Source of the DNA: Ferrithrix thermotolerans DSM 19514
GTDB lineage: Bacteria > Actinomycetota > Acidimicrobiia > Acidimicrobiales > Ilumatobacteraceae
Direction: 5' to 3'
Assembly: GCA_945860575.1 (NCBI GenBank)
Contig: CAMAQQ010000076.1
Coordinates: forward strand, 1-6,274
DNA: 6,274 nt
Shown here: piece by piece, positions 1 through 5,766 of the stretch
Layout: every line of letters starts with the position of its first letter
How positions within the stretch are numbered: position 1 is the first letter of the stretch
Made by a program: the position numbers and the translations under genes
Notes under the pieces: model-generated
What the model was told of the DNA's origin: nothing
The model's input: the letters and a program-made list of their open reading frames with translations, nothing else
The model's database searches: none

Positions 1-384
1 GGCAAAATTTCGCGCGTAATTTATAATCGCCTCGAACGCGGAATGCCACTGCAAATTGATGCAACTCTTTATTACAACTCGCCAGAAAATGCTTCGTTCA
101 CCGAGTTAAAGGCGATTGATTCGCCATACAACTCTTACCTTTATAACGGTTTGCCTCCGACCCCAATCGCCAGCCCAGGTCGTGCCGCAATAAGGGCGGC
201 GTTAAATCCTTCGCCGAACCCGGATTTGAGTGACAAAATGTGTATCGGAATCAAGAAAACTCAAAACTGTGCTTACCTTTATTATGTATTGAGTGATGCC
301 GACGGTGGACACACTTTCGCCGCAACCGAACAAGATCATGCAATCAATGTAGAGATTTCGAGAGCGGGCGGGTTTTTGCCGTGA
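1..384 (+). CDS. mltG: Endolytic murein transglycosylase MltG, C-terminal part (5' end outside window)
   Basis: MltG cleaves nascent peptidoglycan glycan strands at the outer face of the cytoplasmic membrane and so sets strand length; this is family knowledge. The reading frame is open from base 1 to a TGA at 382-384, giving the last 127 residues; a start at the ATG at 43 would be an artefact of the window edge. Recognisable family blocks are VIYNRLERGMPLQIDAT (residues 6-22 of the fragment), GLPPTPIASPG with AIRAALNP behind it, and YLYYVL followed by DGGHTFAAT near the end. The N-terminal membrane anchor, LysM-like part and catalytic glutamate lie upstream and cannot be judged. An insert between AALNP and YLYYVL carries two cysteines nine residues apart (fragment residues 81 and 90), which could form a disulfide outside the cell. 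aroE begins 23 bp after the stop, consistent with one transcription unit. Family assignment is secure. Confidence 0.93.
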   Translation, partial: GKISRVIYNRLERGMPLQIDATLYYNSPENASFTELKAIDSPYNSYLYNGLPPTPIASPGRAAIRAALNPSPNPDLSDKMCIGIKKTQNCAYLYYVLSDADGGHTFAATEQDHAINVEISRAGGFLP

Positions 385-407
385 CCGCGAAAGTACGAGA
401 CTGAATT

Positions 408-1286
408 ATGAGCGCAACCCGCCAGATAACTAGCGCGACACGACTCGCGGCCGTGATCGGGTCGCCAGTTGCCCAAAGTTTGTCTCCGGTAATCCACAAC
501 GCTGTATTTGAAAAACTCAAAGTCGACTGGGTCTATGTTGCATTCCATGTTCTGCCAGCACGGGTCGAAGATGCTCTAACCGCAATGGCAACACTTGGTA
601 TTGGTGGCCTCTCGGTGACGATGCCCCACAAAAATGCAGTTGCCGAAATTGTGGCTCAGCGAGGCGAAGTTGATCAGGTCGTGCGAGTCACGAATTCGGC
701 GAACACGGTTGTACTCAGACCGGACCAATCGTTGTGGGCAACAAACACTGACGGCCAAGGTTGTTGTAATGCTCTCGAACAAGCGATGAAATCTTCAATC
801 AAAGGCGAGCGCGTGGTCGTGCTTGGCGCAGGTGGCACTGCAAGTGCAGTTGTGTATGAGTTGTTGCAACGTGGCGCCAGCGATGTGGCGGTTATCAATC
901 GCACACCGCAACGTGCGCAAGATTTAGTGAAGCGAGTAGCCGGTGTAGCGCGAGCAGTTTCGTCAACTGAAATTGTCGATGCGATTTCAAACTCTCGAAT
1001 CATCATCAACACAACCCCAGTCGGATTTGGCTCAGATCAAGGTTCGCCCGTTTCGCCGATTGATTCTTCTCTGGTCAAGTCATCCCATGTTGTACTTGAT
1101 GCGGTGTACAAACCGTTGATCACTGGTCTACTATTTGCGGCTCAAAAAGCGGGAGCGACAGTCGTAGATGGTTTATCAATGTTGGTGCATCAGGCAGCAC
1201 TTCAACAGCAACATTGGATCGGTCAGATCGGCGACACAGAGTTGATGCGCGAGAGTGCACTTGGGCAATTAGCACGTACCAACTAA
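408..1286 (+). CDS. aroE: Shikimate dehydrogenase (NADP+)
   Basis: AroE reduces 3-dehydroshikimate to shikimate with NADPH, step 4 of the shikimate pathway, in the cytoplasm. The 292-residue product has the usual two-domain plan and is slightly longer than the common 270-290. Visible in order: shikimate-binding SLSP (Ser24, Ser26), SVTMPHK with catalytic Lys75, the NSANT block with Asn99, NTDGQG with catalytic Asp115, a GAGGTAS dinucleotide loop (140-146), NRTPQRA (164-170) whose Arg fits NADP(H) rather than NAD(H), INTTPVGF (200-207), and DGLSMLVHQA (254-263) with Gln262. The block usually written GAVNT reads NSANT, a mild variant. The ATG at 408 is the only sensible start: the in-frame GTG at 381, which overlaps the mltG stop, is cut off by a TGA at 402-404. 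A weak GAG lies 8 nt upstream of the ATG. The gene follows mltG by 23 bp. Family is certain; AroE rather than the paralogue YdiB is favoured by the aro context and the NRT motif. Confidence 0.95.
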   Translation: MSATRQITSATRLAAVIGSPVAQSLSPVIHNAVFEKLKVDWVYVAFHVLPARVEDALTAMATLGIGGLSVTMPHKNAVAEIVAQRGEVDQVVRVTNSANTVVLRPDQSLWATNTDGQGCCNALEQAMKSSIKGERVVVLGAGGTASAVVYELLQRGASDVAVINRTPQRAQDLVKRVAGVARAVSSTEIVDAISNSRIIINTTPVGFGSDQGSPVSPIDSSLVKSSHVVLDAVYKPLITGLLFAAQKAGATVVDGLSMLVHQAALQQQHWIGQIGDTELMRESALGQLARTN

Positions 1287-1311
1287 TTACAGCACTATTT
1301 TGTGCAATTAG
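1283..1311 (+). other. Bulged hairpin over the aroE stop codon
   Basis: CTAATT (1283-1288) pairs with AATTAG (1306-1311), and inside it GCAC (1292-1295) pairs with GTGC (1302-1305). This leaves a 3-nt bulge (ACA) on the left arm and a 6-nt loop, TATTTT. The left arm contains the aroE TAA stop. No run of T follows the right arm, so it is not a standard intrinsic terminator; a partial terminator, RNA-stabilising stem or operator are all possible. The pairing is seen directly, the role is unknown. Confidence 0.35.
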
Positions 1312-1355
1312 ACGGTGCACTCAGTAATTGTCTGGTTCTCATGAAGTGTCAGCGG

Positions 1356-1361
1356 TAGCCT
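1356..1361 (+). promoter_or_regulatory. Candidate -10 box for a leaderless aroC transcript
   Basis: TAGCCT fits the actinobacterial TANNNT -10 pattern. It ends 7 bp before the aroC ATG at 1369, so transcription would start at or next to the A of the start codon. There is no Shine-Dalgarno-like purine run before this ATG, which fits a leaderless message. No good -35 lies at the expected distance; TGGTTC (1333-1338) has a 17-bp spacer but matches TTGACA poorly, and TTGTCT (1328-1333) is 22 bp away. A six-base match is weak evidence by itself. Confidence 0.3.
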
Positions 1362-1368
1362 GTTATTT

Positions 1369-2532
1369 ATGCTTCGTTATTTAACCGCAGGTGAAAGCCA
1401 CGGTCAGGCACTGGTAGTCATCGTTGAAGGTCTTCCCGCTGGCATGACCGTGACCGCTAAAGACATTAGCGATGAGTTGGCTCGTAGGCGCCTTGGATAC
1501 GGAAGGGGCCCGCGTCAAAAGTTCGAAGAAGACGAAATCGTTTTGCTTAGCGGTATTCGTCATGGGCGAACACTTGGATCCCCAGTTGCAATTGAAATAA
1601 AAAATAGCGAGTGGTTTCGCAGTGATGTGTGGCATGAAGAGATGTCACCTGCGCCAGGTAAAACCAAAAAGCCATTGACCCAGCCCCGACCTGGTCACGC
1701 AGACCTGACCGGCATGCAGAAATATGGTTTTGACGACGCTCGCGATGTGCTTGAGCGAGCCAGCGCGCGAGAAACCGCAGCCAGAGTTGCCGCAGGTGCG
1801 CTGGCCAAAGTGTTTCTTGCTCAAGTAGGTGTTTCTGTTATGTCGCATGTTTTGCAACTAGGTAGTGTTCGCAATGAAAACGCCGCCAGACCACAACCCC
1901 ATGATTTGAAAAAAATTGATGAGTCATCAGTTCGTTGTTTTGATGCCGTAGCCGAATCAAAAATGATCGCCGAAATCGAAGCGGCGGCAAAAGATGGTGA
2001 CAGTTTGGGTGGCATCGTAGAAGTTTTGGCTTATGGATTACCAGTTGGTTTAGGAAGTTACGTGCACTGGGATCGAAAGATTGATGGACTCTTGGCGCAA
2101 GCGATTATGAGTATTCAGGCCGTCAAAGGTGTTGAGATCGGCGATGCTTTTGAAACGGCTGCACGGCGGGGCAGTCTCGCGCATGATGCGATCACATGGG
2201 ATGCAAAAGATAATTCGTATAAGCGCGAAACTTCACTTGCAGGTGGCACAGAAGGTGGAATGACCACAGGCGAAATGCTCGTGGTTCGCGCGGCAATGAA
2301 GCCGCTTTCAACTTTGAATCGACCGACTTTGAAGACCGTAGACATGGTGACCAAACAAGAGACGGTAAGTTTTAAAGAAAGAACCGATGTCACTGCCGTA
2401 CCTGCAATGGGTGTTGTCGCCGAAACAATGGTCGCACTCGTTTTGGCCCAAGAAGCGCAAAGAAAATTTGGTGGTGACAGTGTTGCTGAGTTTAAGCAGA
2501 ATGTGCAAAACTTCGCGCAGAGTCTTGATTGA
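1369..2532 (+). CDS. aroC: Chorismate synthase
   Basis: AroC performs the 1,4-trans elimination of phosphate from EPSP to give chorismate, the last step of the common aromatic pathway, using reduced FMN without net redox change. The 387-residue protein has the normal length and all signatures: GESHG (8-12), RRLGYGRGPR (40-49), SGIRHGRTLGSPV (61-73), RPGHADLTG (107-115) followed by ERASARETAARVA (129-141), GDSLGG in the middle, AGGTEGGMTTG (about 291-301), MKPLSTL, and RTDVTAVPA near the end. The two conserved histidines, His11 and His110, are present. The stretch VWHEEMSPAPG and the GGTEGG spelling (GGISNG in proteobacteria) are actinobacterial in style. It starts at the ATG giving MLRYLTAGESHG, the standard N-terminus, but without a visible ribosome binding site. 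It is preceded by the only sizeable gap in the window and followed closely by aroK. Confidence 0.97.
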   Translation: MLRYLTAGESHGQALVVIVEGLPAGMTVTAKDISDELARRRLGYGRGPRQKFEEDEIVLLSGIRHGRTLGSPVAIEIKNSEWFRSDVWHEEMSPAPGKTKKPLTQPRPGHADLTGMQKYGFDDARDVLERASARETAARVAAGALAKVFLAQVGVSVMSHVLQLGSVRNENAARPQPHDLKKIDESSVRCFDAVAESKMIAEIEAAAKDGDSLGGIVEVLAYGLPVGLGSYVHWDRKIDGLLAQAIMSIQAVKGVEIGDAFETAARRGSLAHDAITWDAKDNSYKRETSLAGGTEGGMTTGEMLVVRAAMKPLSTLNRPTLKTVDMVTKQETVSFKERTDVTAVPAMGVVAETMVALVLAQEAQRKFGGDSVAEFKQNVQNFAQSLD

Positions 2533-2555
2533 GATTTGCTGAGATTGTCTCAAGC
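2529..2555 (+). repeat. Direct repeat and two competing stems at the aroC/aroK junction
   Basis: TGAGATT occurs at 2530-2536 and again at 2540-2546. Downstream TCTCA (2548-2552) can pair with TGAGA at 2540-2544 (3-nt loop, extended by GC/GC across a one-base bulge), or TCTCAA (2548-2553) can pair with TTGAGA at 2529-2534. The two foldings exclude each other. The first TGA is the aroC stop codon, and the possible aroK starts at 2536 and 2557 lie in or just after the element. Pairing is read directly; a role in coupling is only a guess. Confidence 0.3.
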
Positions 2556-2580
2556 CATGAATTCTGATGCAGCTATCACT

Positions 2581-2586
2581 GGTGAG
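2581..2586 (+). promoter_or_regulatory. Ribosome binding site that favours the 2596 start of aroK
   Basis: GGTGAG matches the 3' half of the consensus AGGAGGTGA and lies 9 nt upstream of the ATG at 2596. The alternative starts (TTG 2536, ATG 2557) have nothing comparable before them. Confidence 0.45.
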
Positions 2587-2595
2587 TCAGCAAAT

Positions 2596-3150
2596 ATGAT
2601 CGTGCTGATCGGATTGATGGGCTCGGGTAAGACCACGGTCGGTCGTGCTTTGGCAAAGCGACTGAACTTGGTTTTTAGAGATAGTGATGAGGCAGTCGAG
2701 AAAACAGCCAAGACATCCGTGCGTGAGATTTTTGAAAATCAGGGTGAGGATATTTTTCGTAAACTTGAGTCGGAGGCGCTTGTCGATTTGTGCGACACAA
2801 AATCTTCAATCGTTCTGGCAGTAGCAGGTGGCGCGATTATTTCTCAATCAAATCGTGATTTATTGCAGAAAAACGCGCAGTGCATCGTCTGGTTGGATGC
2901 CCCAACGCCCACTTTGATTTCACGCACTGGTCGCGGCAAGCATCGACCACTGCTAGACGGCGATCCTGTCGGCTCGCTAAATAAGATGCGTCTTGATCGC
3001 GAGCCTTTGTATCAGCAACTAGCAACCCATCGTCTTGTAACTCAGTCGCTGGCAATCGATGAAGTAGTTGAGCGAATCATGAGTTTGTGCTCGCTAGAGA
3101 CAGGCACCGCACCACTGACCGAATCGTCCGAAAACGTTGCAACTAGATGA
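2596..3150 (+). CDS. aroK: Shikimate kinase
   Basis: AroK phosphorylates the 3-hydroxyl of shikimate with ATP (step 5). From ATG 2596 the product is 184 residues: P-loop GLMGSGKTT (6-14, Lys12), Asp29 and Asp31 of the DSD site, Arg55 in FRKLE, Ala-Gly-Gly at 77-79 where the family has Gly-Gly-Gly, the lid with Arg117 in HRPLL, and Arg135 in REPLY. These positions lie within about three residues of those in M. tuberculosis AroK, which together with GGTGAG 9 nt upstream is why I chose this start. The frame extends further back, to ATG 2557 (197 residues) and TTG 2536 (204 residues), and neither can be excluded. About 20 polar residues after the last helix look like a disordered tail. The 3' end overlaps aroB by 4 bp (ATGA), a classic coupling junction. 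The Gly-to-Ala change is odd but conservative; I expect an active enzyme. Confidence 0.93.
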   Translation: MIVLIGLMGSGKTTVGRALAKRLNLVFRDSDEAVEKTAKTSVREIFENQGEDIFRKLESEALVDLCDTKSSIVLAVAGGAIISQSNRDLLQKNAQCIVWLDAPTPTLISRTGRGKHRPLLDGDPVGSLNKMRLDREPLYQQLATHRLVTQSLAIDEVVERIMSLCSLETGTAPLTESSENVATR

Positions 3151-4163
3151 CAAATCATAAAATTACAGTAAGTCTTGCTGACAGGTCATACCCGGTGGTC
3201 GTCGGCAGCGGTGCTTCAAAAGACATTGAAAACTTTCTGCCTAAGACAGCAAAGCGCGCTGTGATCGTGACCCAAGAGAATATTCCTTTTGCGATAAAAC
3301 TCGCAGTGCCTAATGTGACGGTGCTAATCGGCAATGGTGAGCAGTTCAAATCTTTGCAGACGATTGAAACGATCTCAGAACAATTTGCCAAGTTTGGCTT
3401 GACGCGCTCAGATGTCGTTATCGGTGTGGGTGGCGGAATGGTCACCGATGTTGCCGGCTTTGCCGCCGCGAGTTGGCACCGTGGCACGGCAGTCGTTCAA
3501 ATACCAACAACTTTGGTCGGGATGGTCGATGCAGCAATAGGCGGCAAAACAGGTGTGAACATTGCACAAGGAAAAAACCTCGTCGGTGCATTTTGGCAAC
3601 CGAGCGCAGTGCTTTGTGATGTTGATGCGCTGAAAACATTGCCAGAACGCGAAACACGATGTGGGCTCGGCGAAGTCGCTAAATATCATTTCTTGGCTGG
3701 CGACGATTTGCTCGCCCTCGATTTGACGGCGCGAATCGCACGATGCGTGGAGATTAAAGCCACTATCGTGTCGGCTGACGAGCGAGAACAAGGCGGGCGA
3801 GCGGTACTCAACTACGGCCACACACTCGCGCATGCATTAGAACGCTCTAGCGATTTCAAACTTGCGCACGGTGAAGCAGTAGCGATTGGCATGATATTCG
3901 CGGCGCACCTGGCTCATAGTTTGCAACGAATTGACGATGCGCGACTTGCTTACCATTACAAAGTAATTCGAGATTCATACGGCCTCGGGGTTGCGATACC
4001 CGGCACAGTTAATCGACAAGTGCTGATTGATCTGATGCGTCACGACAAAAAAGCGATTGATGGGCTGACTTTCGTACTAGACGGCGCAAACGGTGTCGAA
4101 ATCGTCAGTGATATCAACGAAAAGTATCTACATCAGGTCTTTGATGCAATGCAACTACTCTAA
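3147..4163 (+). CDS. aroB: 3-Dehydroquinate synthase
   Basis: AroB cyclises DAHP to 3-dehydroquinate (step 2), needing NAD+ and a divalent metal, usually Zn or Co. The 338-residue protein shows GEQFKSL (64-70), the NAD-binding GVGGGMVTDVAGF (93-105), the RG...IPTTL block (112-123), DAAIGGKTGVN (128-138) and GKNLVGAFWQP (142-152). The three metal ligands are present: Glu176 in GEVAK, His225 in NYGHTLAHALE, and His241 in AHGEAVAIGM. The spacing His225-His241 equals that of the well-studied fungal enzyme domain (271/287). It is about 20 residues shorter than the usual 355-365; the shortening is visible between GEVAKYHF and EIKATIV, where a helical segment is trimmed. The start is the ATG of the ATGA shared with the aroK stop, so translation is probably coupled. 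aroQ, the next pathway step, begins 5 bp after the stop. Distinction from sugar cyclases such as DOIS rests on the aro context and motifs. Confidence 0.96.
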   Translation: MTNHKITVSLADRSYPVVVGSGASKDIENFLPKTAKRAVIVTQENIPFAIKLAVPNVTVLIGNGEQFKSLQTIETISEQFAKFGLTRSDVVIGVGGGMVTDVAGFAAASWHRGTAVVQIPTTLVGMVDAAIGGKTGVNIAQGKNLVGAFWQPSAVLCDVDALKTLPERETRCGLGEVAKYHFLAGDDLLALDLTARIARCVEIKATIVSADEREQGGRAVLNYGHTLAHALERSSDFKLAHGEAVAIGMIFAAHLAHSLQRIDDARLAYHYKVIRDSYGLGVAIPGTVNRQVLIDLMRHDKKAIDGLTFVLDGANGVEIVSDINEKYLHQVFDAMQLL

Positions 4164-4168
4164 ATGAC

Positions 4169-4627
4169 ATGACTAAATCATCCTTGCCGATTATTTTGAT
4201 TCTCAGTGGACCGAATCTAAATTTGCTTGGACAACGTCAGCCTGAAATTTATGGTACTGCAACTCTTGCCGACCATATGAATCGAGCCAAGCAGACTGCC
4301 GCCGAACTTGGTTTCGAAATTGAGTCGTTACAGGCCCAGAGTTCGGGAGAGATAGTAACTGCTATTCATAACGCACGGTCGCGTTGCGCGGCGATCATTA
4401 TCAACCCAGGAGCATTGACACACTTTTCGTGGAGTCTGAACGATGCACTGTCGACATTCTCTGGGCCAATTGTTGAAGTGCATCTTTCGAATCCGGCAAC
4501 CCGCGATCCGTGGCGTCATGAGAGTGTCGTCGCACCAGTTGCATCAGGCTCGATTGTCGGATTCGGAGCCAAGGGGTACACATTTGCAATCAACGCGGTT
4601 GCGACCTTGCTCGCCGATAAAAAGTAA
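4169..4627 (+). CDS. aroQ: 3-Dehydroquinate dehydratase, type II
   Basis: Type II dehydroquinase dehydrates 3-dehydroquinate to 3-dehydroshikimate (step 3) through an enolate intermediate; the family forms dodecamers. The 152-residue length is typical. Catalytic and binding residues can be read off with a constant +4 offset from the M. tuberculosis enzyme: Asn16, Arg23, catalytic Tyr28 in PEIYG, Asn79 in NPGA, His85, Asp92, His105 in EVHLSN with Ser107, Arg112 and Arg116. Two segments differ from the common spelling: QAQSSGE (55-61) replaces QSNxEGE, and HFSWSLNDA (85-93) replaces HTSVALRDA; neither removes a residue listed above. An ATG at 4164 is immediately closed by TGA, so the ATG at 4169 is the start, 5 bp past the aroB stop and without a clear ribosome binding site, suggesting re-initiation. 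This gene is called aroD in mycobacteria, but the protein is unrelated to type I AroD. Confidence 0.95.
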   Translation: MTKSSLPIILILSGPNLNLLGQRQPEIYGTATLADHMNRAKQTAAELGFEIESLQAQSSGEIVTAIHNARSRCAAIIINPGALTHFSWSLNDALSTFSGPIVEVHLSNPATRDPWRHESVVAPVASGSIVGFGAKGYTFAINAVATLLADKK

Positions 4628-4632
4628 ATCTG

Positions 4633-5766
4633 GTGGTTACTAGCAAATTGCTGCCGTTGAGTGTTGCGGGCCGTGATGCGCTCGTGCGCCAGAGACTTGA
4701 TCAGACGGCAAATAGTAAAGTCGCTTCACTTTTGGTCACTGATCTAAACAACATTCGATGGCTCACTGGCTTTACTGGTTCGGCGGGCACACTGATTGTG
4801 CGCCCTCACGACATGGTGCTGATTGTCGACGGTCGTTACGGAGATCAATCTCGTGAACAAATAAAGAATTCAAATGCGCAATGTTCTGTGATTGAAGGCC
4901 GAAGTGCCACAGAATTGCGCGAAGGTTTATTGAGCGCGACCAAAGAATTGAAGACCATTGGTTTTGATCCAGCAGAGATGACGGTGATGGCTCACGAAAC
5001 CATGTCGTCGCAATTAATTTCAGAGTTAGTGAAAGTTTCTGCAGTCGTGCCACATCTGCGCAGGCGCAAATCTGAACCTGAGATTCAACGAATGGAGTTG
5101 GCGGCGAGTGCGACTGATGCGGCACTCAGCGAAGTCGAACCAATGCTCGTGTTGGGCTTAACTGAGCGAGACATTCGTGACGAATTGGATTACCGCATGC
5201 GCAAACATGGGGCTGAGTTCACGAGCTATGACACGATTGTCGCCAGTGGCCCGAATGCGGCTAGACCGCATCATCGACCCGTTGCCCGAAAGATTGTTGA
5301 AGGCGACAGCGTGGTGATCGATGTTGGTGGGTTGGTTGATGGCTATCACTCGGATATGACTCGAACTTATTTGATAGGTGAAGTCGACCCCGTGCTCAGT
5401 GAGATGCACGAGGTCGTTAGTGCGTCGCAACTACTTGGCCTCGGTCATGTTCGTGCAGGGGTTTTGGCGCAAGATGTCGATCGCATCTGTAGAGAATTTA
5501 TTGCAGCTGCAGGATTCGGTTCTGAGTTCAGTCACAGCACAGGGCACGGTGTCGGCTTGCAGATTCATGAAATGCCATGGGTGCGAAATGGCTTTGCCGA
5601 ACCTCTTGAAGTGGGTGAAGTAGTAACTGTTGAGCCTGGCGTCTATCGTGAAGGGCTCGGTGGTGTGCGAATTGAAGACCTTGTGGTCGTCACGCAAAGC
5701 GGCTGTCGAATACTTACCCACACGAAAAAGGATCGCAAGTGCCTGCAATTTCAACTAACGACCTAA
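4633..5766 (+). CDS. pepQ: Xaa-Pro peptidase, M24 family (PepP/PepQ type)
   Basis: M24 metallopeptidases of this group cleave Xaa-Pro bonds, either as aminopeptidase P or as Xaa-Pro dipeptidase, with a two-metal (commonly Mn) centre in the cytoplasm. The 377-residue protein has a creatinase-like N-terminal domain (about 1-130, including the block NNIRWLTGFTGSAG) and a pita-bread catalytic domain (about 140-370). All five metal ligands are present: Asp230 (VIDVGG), Asp241 (HSDMTRT), His305 (TGHGVG), Glu334 (VEPGVY) and Glu348 (RIED), with His312 in IHEMP. Aminopeptidase versus dipeptidase cannot be settled from sequence; the symbol follows the mycobacterial neighbour of efp. The start is a GTG 5 bp after the aroQ stop, without a clear ribosome binding site, so coupling is likely. 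The last eight codons lie inside the start of efp, giving a tail (CLQFQLTT) that is an out-of-frame reading of the conserved EF-P N-terminus and probably not functional. Confidence 0.92.
   Translation: MVTSKLLPLSVAGRDALVRQRLDQTANSKVASLLVTDLNNIRWLTGFTGSAGTLIVRPHDMVLIVDGRYGDQSREQIKNSNAQCSVIEGRSATELREGLLSATKELKTIGFDPAEMTVMAHETMSSQLISELVKVSAVVPHLRRRKSEPEIQRMELAASATDAALSEVEPMLVLGLTERDIRDELDYRMRKHGAEFTSYDTIVASGPNAARPHHRPVARKIVEGDSVVIDVGGLVDGYHSDMTRTYLIGEVDPVLSEMHEVVSASQLLGLGHVRAGVLAQDVDRICREFIAAAGFGSEFSHSTGHGVGLQIHEMPWVRNGFAEPLEVGEVVTVEPGVYREGLGGVRIEDLVVVTQSGCRILTHTKKDRKCLQFQLTT
5728..5732 (+). promoter_or_regulatory. Ribosome binding site of efp
   Basis: AAGGA sits 6 nt upstream of the GTG at 5739 and inside the pepQ coding region. 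It is among the clearest Shine-Dalgarno matches in the window and it fixes the efp start within the overlap with pepQ. Confidence 0.65.

Noticed and set aside
402..404. Stop-codon recoding (TGA read as an amino acid) joining GTG 381 to aroE
   Set aside because: mltG, aroC and aroK all end at TGA, and the ATG at 408 gives a complete AroE.
674..1012. 112-codon open frame on the - strand inside aroE
   Set aside because: Shadow of the conserved aroE coding region; no recognisable domain or ribosome binding site.
1283..1311. Intrinsic terminator after aroE
   Set aside because: The stem is AT-rich with a bulge and lacks a following T-run, so I list it only as a hairpin.
2824..2832. Loss of one glycine taken as a sign that aroK is a pseudogene
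   Set aside because: The P-loop, both aspartates, three key arginines and the full length are intact, so a conservative substitution is the better reading.
3408..3833. 141-codon open frame on the - strand inside aroB
   Set aside because: It lies opposite a fully conserved aroB region, resembles no known family, and its composition follows from the codon pattern of aroB.
4443..4643. 66-codon + strand frame crossing the aroQ/pepQ junction
   Set aside because: Out-of-frame reading of the conserved aroQ C-terminus; no independent support.
5431..5754. 107-codon open frame on the - strand inside pepQ
   Set aside because: It covers the catalytic motifs of the peptidase on the opposite strand and has no family features.
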